This document shows positions 22,497-33,100 of a DNA stretch of 64,000 nucleotides, one piece after another. Source of the stretch: Ctena decussata (Eukaryota > Mollusca > Bivalvia > Lucinida > Lucinidae); the NCBI GenBank assembly GCA_963989385.1, contig OZ022508.1:28046166-28110165 (forward strand), given 5' to 3'. Each line of letters starts with the position of its first letter. Positions within the stretch are counted from its first letter, which is position 1. Below the pieces are notes generated by a model. The model was not told the origin of the DNA and did not search any database. It saw only the letters and a list, made by a program, of their open reading frames with translations. Made by a program: the position numbers and the translations under genes.

Positions 22497-22580
22497 CCAT
22501 ATACTAAGTCCAACTTGTACCTTTCTCATATTAGGAACAAAGTGGATTTAGTACCCTTGGCTTGCGAAGATGGTATCAGT
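22497..22580. mobile_element. Short palindromic element, AAGCCA...ACTAAGTCCA family
   Basis: Inverted halves GCAAGCCATATACTAAGTCC and GGATTTAGTACCCTTGGCTT. Short relative of the element at 34385-34830. Confidence 0.55.
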
Positions 22581-22799
22581 ATAGAAATGCTAGGGAACAA
22601 ATGCTGTAGAAAACAGCAATAGCATGTGGCTGAATCAATACAAGATCTAATTTGTATTAAGAATGGATTCTGTGATATTAATGCTGTAGTTGACGTCGAA
22701 TGTACGTAACATGAGCTGTGATATCAAAGTTACATGCTGGAGTCTCTTCATGTTGAAAAATGTGCCTTATATGCCAGTTCTTGTGAATCTGACATGCTT

Positions 22800-23305
22800 T
22801 TCCAGAAGGGTAAGCCTTACATGTTTTTCTGGTAGGGTAAGCCTGACATGTTTTTAGTAGGGTAAGCCTGACATGTTTTTTCCAGTAGGGTAAGCCTGAC
22901 ATGTTTTTCCAGTAGGGTAAGCCTGACATGCTTTTCCAGTAGGGTAAGCCTGACATGTTTTTCCAGTAGGGTAAGCCTGACATGCTTTTCCAGTAGGGTA
23001 AGCCTGACATGTTTTTCCAGTAGGGTAAGCCTGACATGTTTTTCCAGTAGGGTAAGCCTGACATGTTTTTCCAGTAGGGTAAGCCTGACATGCTTTTCCA
23101 GTAGGGTAAGCCTGACATGTTTTTCCAGTAGGGTAAGCCTGACATGCTTTTCCAGTAGGGTAAGCCTGACATGTTTTTCCAGTAGGGTAAGCCTGACATG
23201 CTTTTCCAGTAGGGTAAGCCTGACATGCTTTTCCAGTAGGGTAAGCCTGACATGTTTTTCCAGTAGGGTAAGCCTGACATGTTTTTCCAGTAGGGTAAGC
23301 CTGAC
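22800..23305. repeat. 27-bp minisatellite, about 18-19 units
   Basis: Unit GGTAAGCCTGACATGTTTTT + CCAGTAG, very uniform apart from a T/C alternation (CATGTTTT or CATGCTTT) and a few ragged units at the left edge. Because 27 is divisible by three, two minus-strand frames stay open (MSGLPYWKN and HVRLTLLEK repeats). No coding evidence beyond that. Confidence 0.93.
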
Positions 23306-23762
23306 ACCATTCTCCATTAGTTCAGACTGGAGCATGCCCAGTGGCACACGACATCGAAATGAACGTGTGCTGGCATCTATGGAACGTTACAACATCCCAT
23401 CTGACAGCATATTGCCTTCCCTGCTGGTCACATCTATTTGGCAAACGTGTTGCCTGTTGGTAGACATGTTGACTACATGTCTTTTTTTAGATAAGCTCTA
23501 CATGTGTTACATGTAGTTTCGAACAGCTGAACAAGACAATGATATAAACATACTAAAGGACTTCTTTTTTCTTTTTCAAATGAACAAACTCACTTTAAAT
23601 GGTCTGTATGCATCAAAAATTATAAAGAGCTTTATTGCCTCATTTGTTTTGCTAATTTAAAACCAGATTTTTTTCATGTTACATGTACTATTTTTATAAT
23701 AAAATTTGATAAAACTGAGAACCCAAGTGGTTTGAAAATATGTAGTGCTCAAGTTTATTATT

Positions 23763-23876
23763 TACCGTAATGTGCGTATATATTGGGACACCTAGAAATA
23801 ATGAATTTTCCATTTGGGACAAATGGAAAATTTATTATTCTAGGTGTCCCATACCTAAGCACATTAGGGTATTTCC
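23763..23876. mobile_element. Short palindromic MITE (GGGACACCTA), copy 1
   Basis: Inverted ends ACCGTAATGTGCGTAT and TAAGCACATTAGGGT, and inner arms TTGGGACACCTAGAAATAAT / TTATTCTAGGTGTCCCA around a CATTTGGGACAAATG core. Confidence 0.72.
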
Positions 23877-24254
23877 AATCACCAGCATCATGGCATAGAG
23901 GTCCCTAGTTGTCACTTACATGGCTGATACCCTTTCCTCCCTCCCATTTCTCCAGAGCCTCTTAGTGGAGTGTTTGCCTTTCATGTAGGGTGTCGCGGAC
24001 TCGACTCCCACTGGTGGCACACCCGATCAATTTCTTCAATCAAACACAGCAGGAAATCCACATCCAGGATGTCTTGAGATGGAAAAAGTGGTGTCAGAGT
24101 GAAGGCCAAAGATTGCAGTATCAATAAACAACAATGGTGGCCTCCACCGTATCAAACCAGCAAAATGTACATGTGCATGCATAACACAACACACACTGAG
24201 GTAATGTGCCTATAATTGTTTCATATCCAGAGACTCTGGCCTCAGCAAACAAGC

Positions 24255-24550
24255 ATGCCCTAAAATGACACAACCAACAAAGTAGCATGTGCACCCAGTG
24301 AAGACTAAGATCAGCGTGGACATTAACCCAGTAAGATCAGGATTTTAGCTATTGGCGTGGAAGTAGCCCCGACCTTTAACTACCCTTTAAGTGCACAGCA
24401 CAGACACTCATCAGACTGGGCGGATGCCCATGCTGATCTGAGTCTTTGCTGGGCCAACAAGCCACTTTGTTGCGGAAGCCTAGGCTGATCTAAGTCTTCA
24501 CTGGGCCCACAGGCCACTTTATTGGTTTTGTTGTGTCATGGCTCAAATTG
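24255..24550. mobile_element. Palindromic element (ACAAAACCAACAAAGTGGCATGTGC family), copy 1
   Basis: Ends ATGACACAACCAACAAAGTA and CCACTTTATTGGTTTTGTTG then TGTCATGGCTCA. Interior with AGACTCAGATCAGCC-type arms and a degenerate direct duplication. Confidence 0.68.
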
Positions 24551-24836
24551 TTGCTTTAACCAGTTTTTTTTTAGTTTTCAGTAAAAGGGAGAGGACATGT
24601 TCACTGGAATAAAGCACAAAGTACAAAGATGCATTTTATAAGAAGAAATGTTTTATTTGCAAAAAGAAGTTCTATAGAATCTCAAATAAATAACTTAGCA
24701 AAAGCAATGAAGATAAAACTGCAATAAGTTAGACAATAACAGATCTTATATACACAAACACATACATGTATATGATACTATTCACAGTCTTAAATACTCG
24801 TGTTTTAAACATCTTTTCTTTAGCTGAATGGGTTTA

Positions 24837-25090
24837 CTTACAAGGGCAGCAACTCTACCATTTTCATTTCAGCCTACATTCTCAATAGGGTGTCAACTCT
24901 TAAATAAAAGTTAAAAGAATTTGCTACCTTAGAGAAAATTCTTTCTAGTTGCTCCTTTAGAGCAAATTCTTTCTTTCCTCCTTTAGGAGAAAATTCTTTC
25001 CTTAAAGTGTCGACCCTTTCTGGAAGAGTTCTGTCCTCAAGGGAAGCTAACAGGAAGTAATAAAAGTTGTTCCCCTTGGCATACATGGTG
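24837..25090. mobile_element. AGGGAAGCAACTCT...GAATTTGCTCC palindromic family, copy 1
   Basis: Repeat with GGGCAGCAACTCTACCATTT at one end and AAGTTGTTCCCCTTGG at the other, and an inner GAGAAAATTCTTTC / GCAAATTCTTTC theme. Further copies near 27780-27900, 29555-29815, 41231-41470 and 42077-42290. Confidence 0.6.
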
Positions 25091-25253
25091 GAAAATTATG
25101 GAAGTATATCCATATACCAGAAGACCTGTGAGCAGATATACATACAGATAACTTTCAGACACTTTAAGCACTCTTTCAGTGAGACTTTGTCCTATGAGGC
25201 ACACACATTAAGATAACAAAATAATCCTCTGCTTGAAACACTAGAGACATAGT

Positions 25254-25738
25254 GATATGTGACAGTGCCTGCGTTTTTGAGCCTTGTGGAGGTGCGACGT
25301 TGACATCACCAAACGTGAAATGAAAGTGACGTCACGAAATTCGCATGTAAAGTTTATTAGATTGCCGCGCACTGACTAATACATTTCAAAGCGTCACCTG
25401 AAAAAAGTGGTTAAACATTTCTATCGGTATCTTTAATTTTCTTCATCTACACTCTTTTAAGAATGTTCACATTACAGGTCTTTGAAAAGGGATGTCACAA
25501 ACCAGAATTATAAATGTTTATCCAGCTACTATGTAAATTGTATCCAATCAGTGAAACGAAAACAAAAATCGGGGTAGTGTGAATTTTGTTTGCTTTTGCA
25601 GTAAACATTAGCACTATTGCTTTGTGGTTCTCAAAATCTCTTCTAGAAGCACTATTCAATATGAAAATGTTAAAAACAAAATTTCCGAATTCCGCTCCAT
25701 AAGGCTCAAAATGCCAGACTGTCACATATAATGAATTG
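25254..25738. mobile_element. TIR element (TGACAGTGCCTGGCATTTTG), copy 2, no SINE
   Basis: Inverted ends GATATGTGACAGTGCCT and GACTGTCACATATA; about 480-bp body like 6286-7037. It keeps an uninterrupted ACTCTTTTAAGAATG where copy 1 has the SINE. Confidence 0.75.
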
Positions 25739-26663
25739 TCTTTTCGGAACTGCACACATGCTTTTGTTTTCTGAACCTGAAATCTTTCTAATTCTTACCC
25801 TTTTTATTCGGCTATAAGATGGGGTTTTCCATCTCTAGAATGACTCCATGTATCTAAATCAGTCTAATAAAATTCAGCTATATTCAAAATATTCAAATTA
25901 ACTTCATTAGATTTACACTTAATTTTTACAAGTCAATTTTGATCTCATTTATATGCTCAAACCATATCTTTTTTTTTTCCCACATCTTTATAAAGGTTGT
26001 GCTATTTTTTACATTCCAATATTTTCTTAGCTCTTAAATATGCAATATGGCTTGTTTTATACCACTGTATGTGATAATTTGTACCTTATATGTTTAAATA
26101 TCGTTGTATATTAATTTTACAAAATTAACATTAATCAATCAATCAATCAAGCATCAAACTCTGAGATGGGTTTTCCCCCCTCTAAAACAATTTCAAATAA
26201 ACAGACCTAATCCATCTTATAAGACAGATCAAGATTTTTAGCATTGTTTTGATGGGGGAAAAAAAACCTTATAGCCAATAAAATACGGTATCTTGGCCTT
26301 CACAGTTGCACTTTGCATAATCTTTTTGTGTTGTCATTAATCTGTTTTTTACAGACGACAGCTTAAGCATAAAATCCAAGAATTTTCTATGTAGATTAGA
26401 CATCTCATGCACTGTGTTCTGTCTCTAAGTCTTCACTGTAGAAGGTGTTAGACATAGTGATTTTTTGTTGCAGAATTTTAACGATGATCTAGCGACTATG
26501 CCATACAATTTTGACAACTGTGAAATAGACAGACAGACAAAAAGATGTATAAATGCAGTTTGAAAGCCAAATATGCCATGATGAAAAATAAAAAAATTTG
26601 GACTCCCTTGTAAATGAAGTATAGACACATATCACATACATATCTCATCATAACAACAAACTC

Positions 26664-26880
26664 TAGGGTAAAGTCGGGTAAATTTGGACAGCCGGTTAAT
26701 TCGGACAGTGACATTGTTTCCTTTATATGTAAGTTGTTTGGAATTAAAACAAAATTAACTGGGCAAACAGTGAAAATCCTGATTAGACGGCTCATTATGA
26801 GCTGTCTCATCTGGATTTTCACTGTTTGCAATGCTATGTCCAAATTTACCCACAGTCTGAAGCTTTCCGACTTTACCCTA
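26664..26880. mobile_element. GGGGAGAGTCGGGTAA-family MITE, copy 2
   Basis: Same family as 719-918, with degenerate ends (GGGTAAAGTCGGGTAAATTT), TA on both sides and the central palindrome of the family. Intergenic. Confidence 0.78.
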
Positions 26881-27143
26881 TTTAAATAATAACTCAACAA
26901 ATCTTACATGTAAGTATCACAAAGATGACAATATGCCACAATAATACCCTTTGTTGTGTTAATACTGTACAAGGTGAACACTCAACACCATATCTAATTT
27001 AAACTTTACTCTTAAAAGAAAAAAATATTGTCTTTTGCCAGCATCTACATTCATTACACTTCTACTTTTTAAATAAAAAAGAAGTAGGAGCATTGCCATA
27101 TAAAACACTGTGGCATGCATCTGTTATACATCAGGGTACAGTT

Positions 27144-27251
27144 ACTGTAATGTGCCTAATTTTGGGACACCTAAAATAATTAATTTTCCATTTGGGACAA
27201 ATGGAAAATTAATTATTTGAGGTGTCCCAATACTTAAGCACATTACTGTAT
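27144..27251. mobile_element. Short palindromic MITE (GGGACACCTA), copy 2
   Basis: Same family as 23763-23876: TACTGTAATGTGCCTAATTT, then the CATTTGGGACAAATG centre, then TTAAGCACATTACTGTA. Confidence 0.74.
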
Positions 27252-27779
27252 TTAACTGTTTGGTTATAACACAATTGTTGCATGTCTTCCACTGAAATAA
27301 AACTGCAAAGCAATGAAAGCAAATGAACATTTAATGTTCATTTGCCTCACATTCCTTTATAATTCTCAATATCCAAATTTTAAGCTTAAGTCATAATCAT
27401 ACTGAAACTGTACTGAATATAACAAAGTTTCAAACTTAAGCTACAAACTTAATCATACTAAACTGCATTGTTATGCATAAAGGTGAAACGTGTGAAAATA
27501 TTTTTTTTCAGTTTTTGTGTATCAAAATTAATGGTATAAAAGGTCAGCCTTTTCTAAATACAGAGCTCTACAATATATCATACATAGATTTAGTAAGTAG
27601 CAACTACCAACATTAATGTAGTCTCAACCTAAAATCCATAAAAGGAGGTCTTGAAAACCAGCGAAGACCCTGATCAGATACTGCTTTCTATGACTTCTGA
27701 AGTGGGTCTACACTGTTTGCCAGAAACCATTTCATGGGATGCTAGATATTAACAGGTTAAGGTGTTTGGGTGCACTGCC

Positions 27780-27900
27780 AAGTTTTCTACCATTTTATCG
27801 AAGGGAAATTCTGTCTTTTAAGAGTTGACCCCCATTGAGAAGGGACACAAAAATAAAACTTGCAGAGTTGCTTCCCTTGAAGGTATACCCATTCACCTAA
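27780..27900. mobile_element. GAATTTGCTCC family, short divergent copy
   Basis: GGAAATTCTGTCTTTTAAGA, then GTTGACCCCCATTGAGAAGG, ending ATACCCATTCACCT. Confidence 0.5.
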
Positions 27901-28385
27901 ATACAATAAACTTAATAAAACTTATTTTTAAACAAAACTCTATGATAACATTATAACATTCAACATTTTGGTACATGATAACGATCAAATATAGGCTCTT
28001 TATGTATCACAAATGAAAACATAAAATCAAACTAAATTGACTTTAAATACACATATTTCTATCTTTTTGTTGTTGCACCATAATGTAAGCAAAATGCATC
28101 CGTATAATTTTCAACATTTTCCCTGTTGTTTATATGCATCAGAAACAAAAACAAAAAAAATGGTTAAAAAGAAGCATCTTCAAATGGACGGAATCATTAA
28201 ATCATACAATTTTCAACATTTTTCCCTGTTGTTTATAAGCATCAGAAACGAATAATAATGGATAAACAGAATTATCTTCAAATGGACGGAATCATTGAAT
28301 AACAACACCATAAAGAGGTTTTCTTTACAAACATTAACATTTTATGGTACAGAAACATCAAAAGTATCAAGTCAAATAATTAAAC

Positions 28386-28615
28386 TATGCAGATACAGGT
28401 GGGCTCTGGCAGGTCATTGATGTACACCAGAACAAGAATTAGTCCAAGAACAGAGCCCTGCAGGCCCCCAGAGAAGACAGGGATACAATTTGAATTTACT
28501 CCATTTATTACCACTGCTTGCTTCCTGTTATCTAAAAAGTCCTTAATCCATTTTAAAGCATCTCCTCTGATACCATAGTGACGCAATTTTTGTAGGAGTT
28601 TTTCATGGGCATATG
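28386..28615 (-). pseudogene. Fragment of non-LTR reverse transcriptase
   Basis: Minus strand reads LRHYGIRGDALKWIKDFLDN, then VINGVNSN and GLQGSVLGLILVLVYINDLP, the RT region around motif B of jockey/CR1-like elements. It is a second, different remnant from the one at 2105-3960, with no catalytic motif C. Confidence 0.72.
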
Positions 28616-29214
28616 CCTACCTTAATTTTTCATATTTTTTCTGTGTACTGTATTCAGCAATTAGACTGTTCTTTCCCCCTTCAAGAATGACCCCAAATAT
28701 CTAAATCAGTCTTCTAAACCTTTGTTATTATACAGGTTTTTACCTTCAAAACAATCCCAAAGATCTTAATCTGTCTTATAGGATGGATCTAGATTTTTGT
28801 GATTGATTTGGAAAGGAAAATCCTACGTCTTATAGACGAAGAAATACCCTAGTAGAACATGCGTCCCCTCACTATAACCATAAGTTATTGTATTTGTTTA
28901 GATATAAGGTAAGATCATTTTCTCCTCTAAAATAACACCTATCCGTATTTGTGTACTGGAGTGCACAATAACAGTTCATGCAATTACAACATAAGTAACA
29001 TATCAAAACAATAATCTGAGCTGATATTATACATAAACAGTATAGAAGACAAGTCTAAATGGTTCAAAGAAAATATATTAAAATGTTTGAAACAGTTTCA
29101 AAAACTATAAACTACAGTTAGGCATATTACGTTGGGAATAATTCTAGAGGGGAAAATACTCCATTGCTTCTATTTGAGCAATAAAATATTAAACTAGAGA
29201 GAGATACGCAAAGC

Positions 29215-29485
29215 TGGAGTTCTACTAAAACAAAAACTTGTTTCCACACAAAATGCATGTTTCATGCTACAGACAGTGGTTGTTGTTGGTGACAAAATAG
29301 GCACAGAAGTTTGGTATACTTCTAGTACTCCATTGCTACTATCTCAGCGATAAAATATGATTGAACTAGACTAAACAGATAGATGCACACAGAGTTTCTG
29401 TCTAAAAACAGAAGCTTGTTTCCACACAAAATGTCTGTTTCATGCTACAGACAGAGCTTGCTGTTGGTGACAAAATAGACACAGA
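29215..29485. repeat. Imperfect tandem duplication, about 170 bp
   Basis: AAAACTTGTTTCCACACAAA ATGC and CATGCTACAGACAG occur at about 29227-29277 and again at about 29404-29456, with matching flanks (GTTGGTGACAAAATAG). Confidence 0.7.
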
Positions 29486-29554
29486 AAATTTAAATCAATG
29501 GCCAACGGCAAACTTGTCTCATGGATACACCTCCATGGTTTTCTGGCAATTTAA

Positions 29555-29815
29555 CACAGAAAAGCAACTCTTCCAACTTCTTGTTTGCAAACTGCTTGTG
29601 TGAAGGAGGAAGCCCTTCCAATAGGAGGTCTACTCTTAAAGGAAAGAATCTGCTCCAAGAGGATGCAAATTCTTCCCTTTAATAGTTTACCCCCCCCCCC
29701 CCCACAACCACTCTCCCATCCCTCAGAAGGGAGACAAAAATGAGAATGGCAGACCTGCCGCACCCCCCCCCCCCCCCCCCCCCATAAAGTGTACCCTTTA
29801 CCATAAGAGATCAAA
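29555..29815. repeat. GAATTTGCTCC-family copy with two poly-C tracts
   Basis: C runs at about 29691-29702 and 29762-29782 interrupt a repeat of the family at 24837. Such tracts probably arose by slippage and are prone to sequencing error. Confidence 0.6.
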
Positions 29816-30096
29816 CAAAGAAGTACTAATCAAATTAAGGGGGAAGCTAAGCTTGTTTGAAAAGACTCAACATCTACACCATTTTTGATCTTGTAAAATG
29901 TGTAAAATGATACTCCAATACAGAAAGATGTTGCATACTGTTAAGTCATTCAAACCAGAGTTTTCCTGTTTAAAATATCTATAAATTAAATGAGTCTCCC
30001 TCTTCTGGACAGTACAGCTGCTGCATTCTCAGCATTGGTCTAGCTACTGTCTTGCATATGGAACAAACAAGCAGGCTACCACCAAACCAATGGTGA

Positions 30097-30187
30097 TCAC
30101 ATTTCTATGGTAAAAGTTGGTCTTTCTTCTTTAATCTTGTCCAAATTTTTCACACTGGGACAACCATACAGGTGAACTGAGGTTAGC
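30097..30187 (-). CDS. FBXL exon 15: terminal LRR and stop
   Basis: Acceptor tgttttgcag at 30188. Encodes LTSVHLYGCPSVKNLDKIKE and then ERPTFTIEM, with TGA at 30097-30099. No convincing polyadenylation signal could be assigned downstream on the minus strand because the following kilobases are repeat-filled. Confidence 0.88.
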
Positions 30188-33100
30188 CTGCAAAACATTA
30201 ATATTTGCAATTATAATGGCAATCACAGACTGATTCAAATTCAAAATGCTTGCTTGCTTGACATAATACTTGTCTTGCATGTTGGGTCATACATCTATGC
30301 GTTGATGTTAATGACAATAAAATGATCTGCTTTAATGGCCTTTCTATTTTTCAGTTTTTAGCAGTCACAATGAAACTGGAGCAATGTGGTCAATGACAAT
30401 AGAAAGCTGCTTTTAATATGCAGAAATATTTATTTTAAAAGAAAGTACCGTGAAAAGTTCTAGCCAACCTTGAACAACATTTGTGTACAATATTTGACTA
30501 ACCTTTTACAGTGTTTTGCCAGTTTAATAAGGGAAGCTTCCGTAACATCAGACAAAAAGTTGATCCTGAGAGACTCCAGCCTCTGAGCAGAGAAGTTTGC
30601 TATCATTGATACACTGAAATAAACACAACTTTTGTTAATTTCTACTGACAGCCGTTATTATTTAACATGAGTTTGAAAAACAAACAAATACACAGAAATA
30701 AATACAGGTGCAAGAATTCCACTGAACACCATGTAAGCTGTGACATGAAAAAAAACGACGAAGTGACATGTGTGCCCAATGGAACTCAGATCAGCCTGGG
30801 CATCCACCCAGTCTGATCAGGTCATTGCTGTCCGCATGAAGCTAGCTTAGGACATTAGCCATCCCTTCAAGTGCAGCAAAGAATCTGATCAGACTGATCT
30901 GAGTCTTTGCAGGGCAAGCATGCCACTTTGTTTTGTTGTATCCTGGCTCATGTCTATTTTGTGGGGCTTAATCACCAAAAAGTGCCCATACTACCTACAC
31001 AGCCAAACCAGAAAACTTGACTGAACTTTACACAGTAAACACGGCCAACCCTGCAAATTAAAGCAATATACCTATGACTCACTTTTGCTAATACAGTCAA
31101 ACCTTTCATAAGCAAGCACCTAAGGGAAGGGCTAAAACTGCTCGCTTAAGACAGGTGCTTGCTTAATACAGGTCAATTTTCATTGAATTGCTACTATGGG
31201 ATACGATATGTTGGCCTTTGAGAGGTTTGACTGCATGTCCAATTAGATGCAAAAGATCCCAACATTTTTTGGCCAAAAAACTGCAGTGTCTTTGCATACA
31301 ATACATTTGTCTCTTAATTAAAGACATTGTTAGTTTCTGAGCAACTAAGCCCAGAAATAGACTGTTCTGATCTGTACTGTTTGCAAACAACCAAAGACTT
31401 GACATAAAAGTCCCACATATAAATGGTTGATTTTTCATGGTATGAAAATATAAAATGAAAACAGCAGACTCTGTTTAATTGGATCTGTTCATGATCAGTT
31501 ATGAAATGTGCAACACTGGCCATCTTCCCAACTCCCTATCCCACCCGCCACCACCCATCCCAAGCATCAGCTTAAGTAGAGCCCTATTTTCAAAATGACT
31601 AAATAAACCAAGGGAGCCCAAAGGACCAGAAATTATATAATATGCACTATCATGAAGTGTGGGCAGATGGCTGCCATATAGCACTTAACACCAGCTGCAG
31701 TGATAGGCTGATCTGAGCCATTACCCATCCTAAATAGATAAGGACTCATTATGTCACATGTGTTTCAAACTATTAAGACCAAGATCCAGTTATTCAGAGT
31801 ACTTAGTCTGTTAGCTTAGTGAAATCTATTGTCAATGATTTCATTGTTCATACAAAATCATGTGTGCTATAATTTTTTACCCTAAAATGTGAGGAGGTTT
31901 TGCACTACAAAATATCCTCACATTTTACTCACCAAAAATGACAGTGTTTTTGTGTACAAATATGTCTGAAAATATAACATCTCATTAACTAACAATGTAG
32001 TTGGAGTTGAATAGCTGGGGCCAGTTGTTCAAAACTAACAACATCATTAGTTAATGTTTCAATAAGATTTCAAACGTTAATATCTCAGATAAACAGTTTT
32101 TGTTGAAAAAATGAGAGAAGCTTTTGCAAATGCAAAAGCTTCTCACATTTTTTAAACAAAAACTATCTGTTTTTGGTTATAAAGTATAAAACACTTAACA
32201 AGTTGACCTCTTAATGAGCTCGTTAGGCTAACAATGCTTTGAACAACTGGGCTCTGTTCTAAAATCCATACCTTCTATGAGTACAGCTGGTAGAGCTAAT
32301 GTCAATATGGCGTAGATTAGTACAAGTGTTCACCAAGGCTCGTATACTGCTATCTGTTATATTCTTACAACCACAGAGGTCTATACTCCTGAAACAGTAG
32401 AGAACAAAATATTGCGAAGTGTACTTTGTTCTGATTTTCTTTTATTTTCACATATTATTCATGTCAGAGATTAATTATCCATCACAAGTACCCAAGTGGC
32501 AGTAAAGTATATATCTCACCTAAAACTGAATCCTTTGATTATAAATACTTTTTAACTCAAGTTTTCTGTCTTTAATGATTTTGGTCAACAGAACTAAGAG
32601 CAAGGAAAACAACTGAACTTGCTACAGAATATCCTCATTTCCTTGTCTTTTTCCTTTTTTTTCATTAATAGCTGCCTCACCTGGATCAACACTGTTTACA
32701 CTCTAAGCATGTGATATACATTGGATAAAACATTTTTTTTAAATTTAGCACATGTTTTAAGGGATAAGAAACAAACACCCACATCCCTCAAGCCAATGTC
32801 TGAGAAAGATCAATATCCATTACCTGATATCAGTGAGATAGGTAGATATCTCAAGGATAGAAACATCAGTAATATTAGGGCAGTTGGCCAGTGATAAATG
32901 CTTCAATCTTGTACAGTTCTTCACCACCCTTCTGATACAATTATCCTTCAGCTGTTTACAGCCTCTCAGGTCCAATGTCTCTACCCTGCCTAGACTAGAT
33001 GATAGTTGAGCAATACTGGAATCTGTTAACTGGAAAACAAAAAGTATCAGCATACATGTATTGGCTGCGACACGGAAAAAACAACAAAGTGGCATGTGTG

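Larger units (their letters stand above)
22197..30096. other. Convergent intergenic region between the two genes
   Basis: About 7.9 kb between the DRAM-like stop and the FBXL stop; includes both 3' UTRs, whose ends are not resolved. AATAAA occurs near 23698 on the plus strand and could end the DRAM-like transcript, though that would place the minisatellite inside its 3' UTR. The rest is minisatellite, MITEs, an RT scrap and simple repeats. Confidence 0.6.

Noticed and set aside
22678..23310. Protein-coding gene for a GLPYWK repeat protein
   Set aside because: Openness follows from a 27-bp unit free of stops in two frames; there is no promoter, splice structure or domain.
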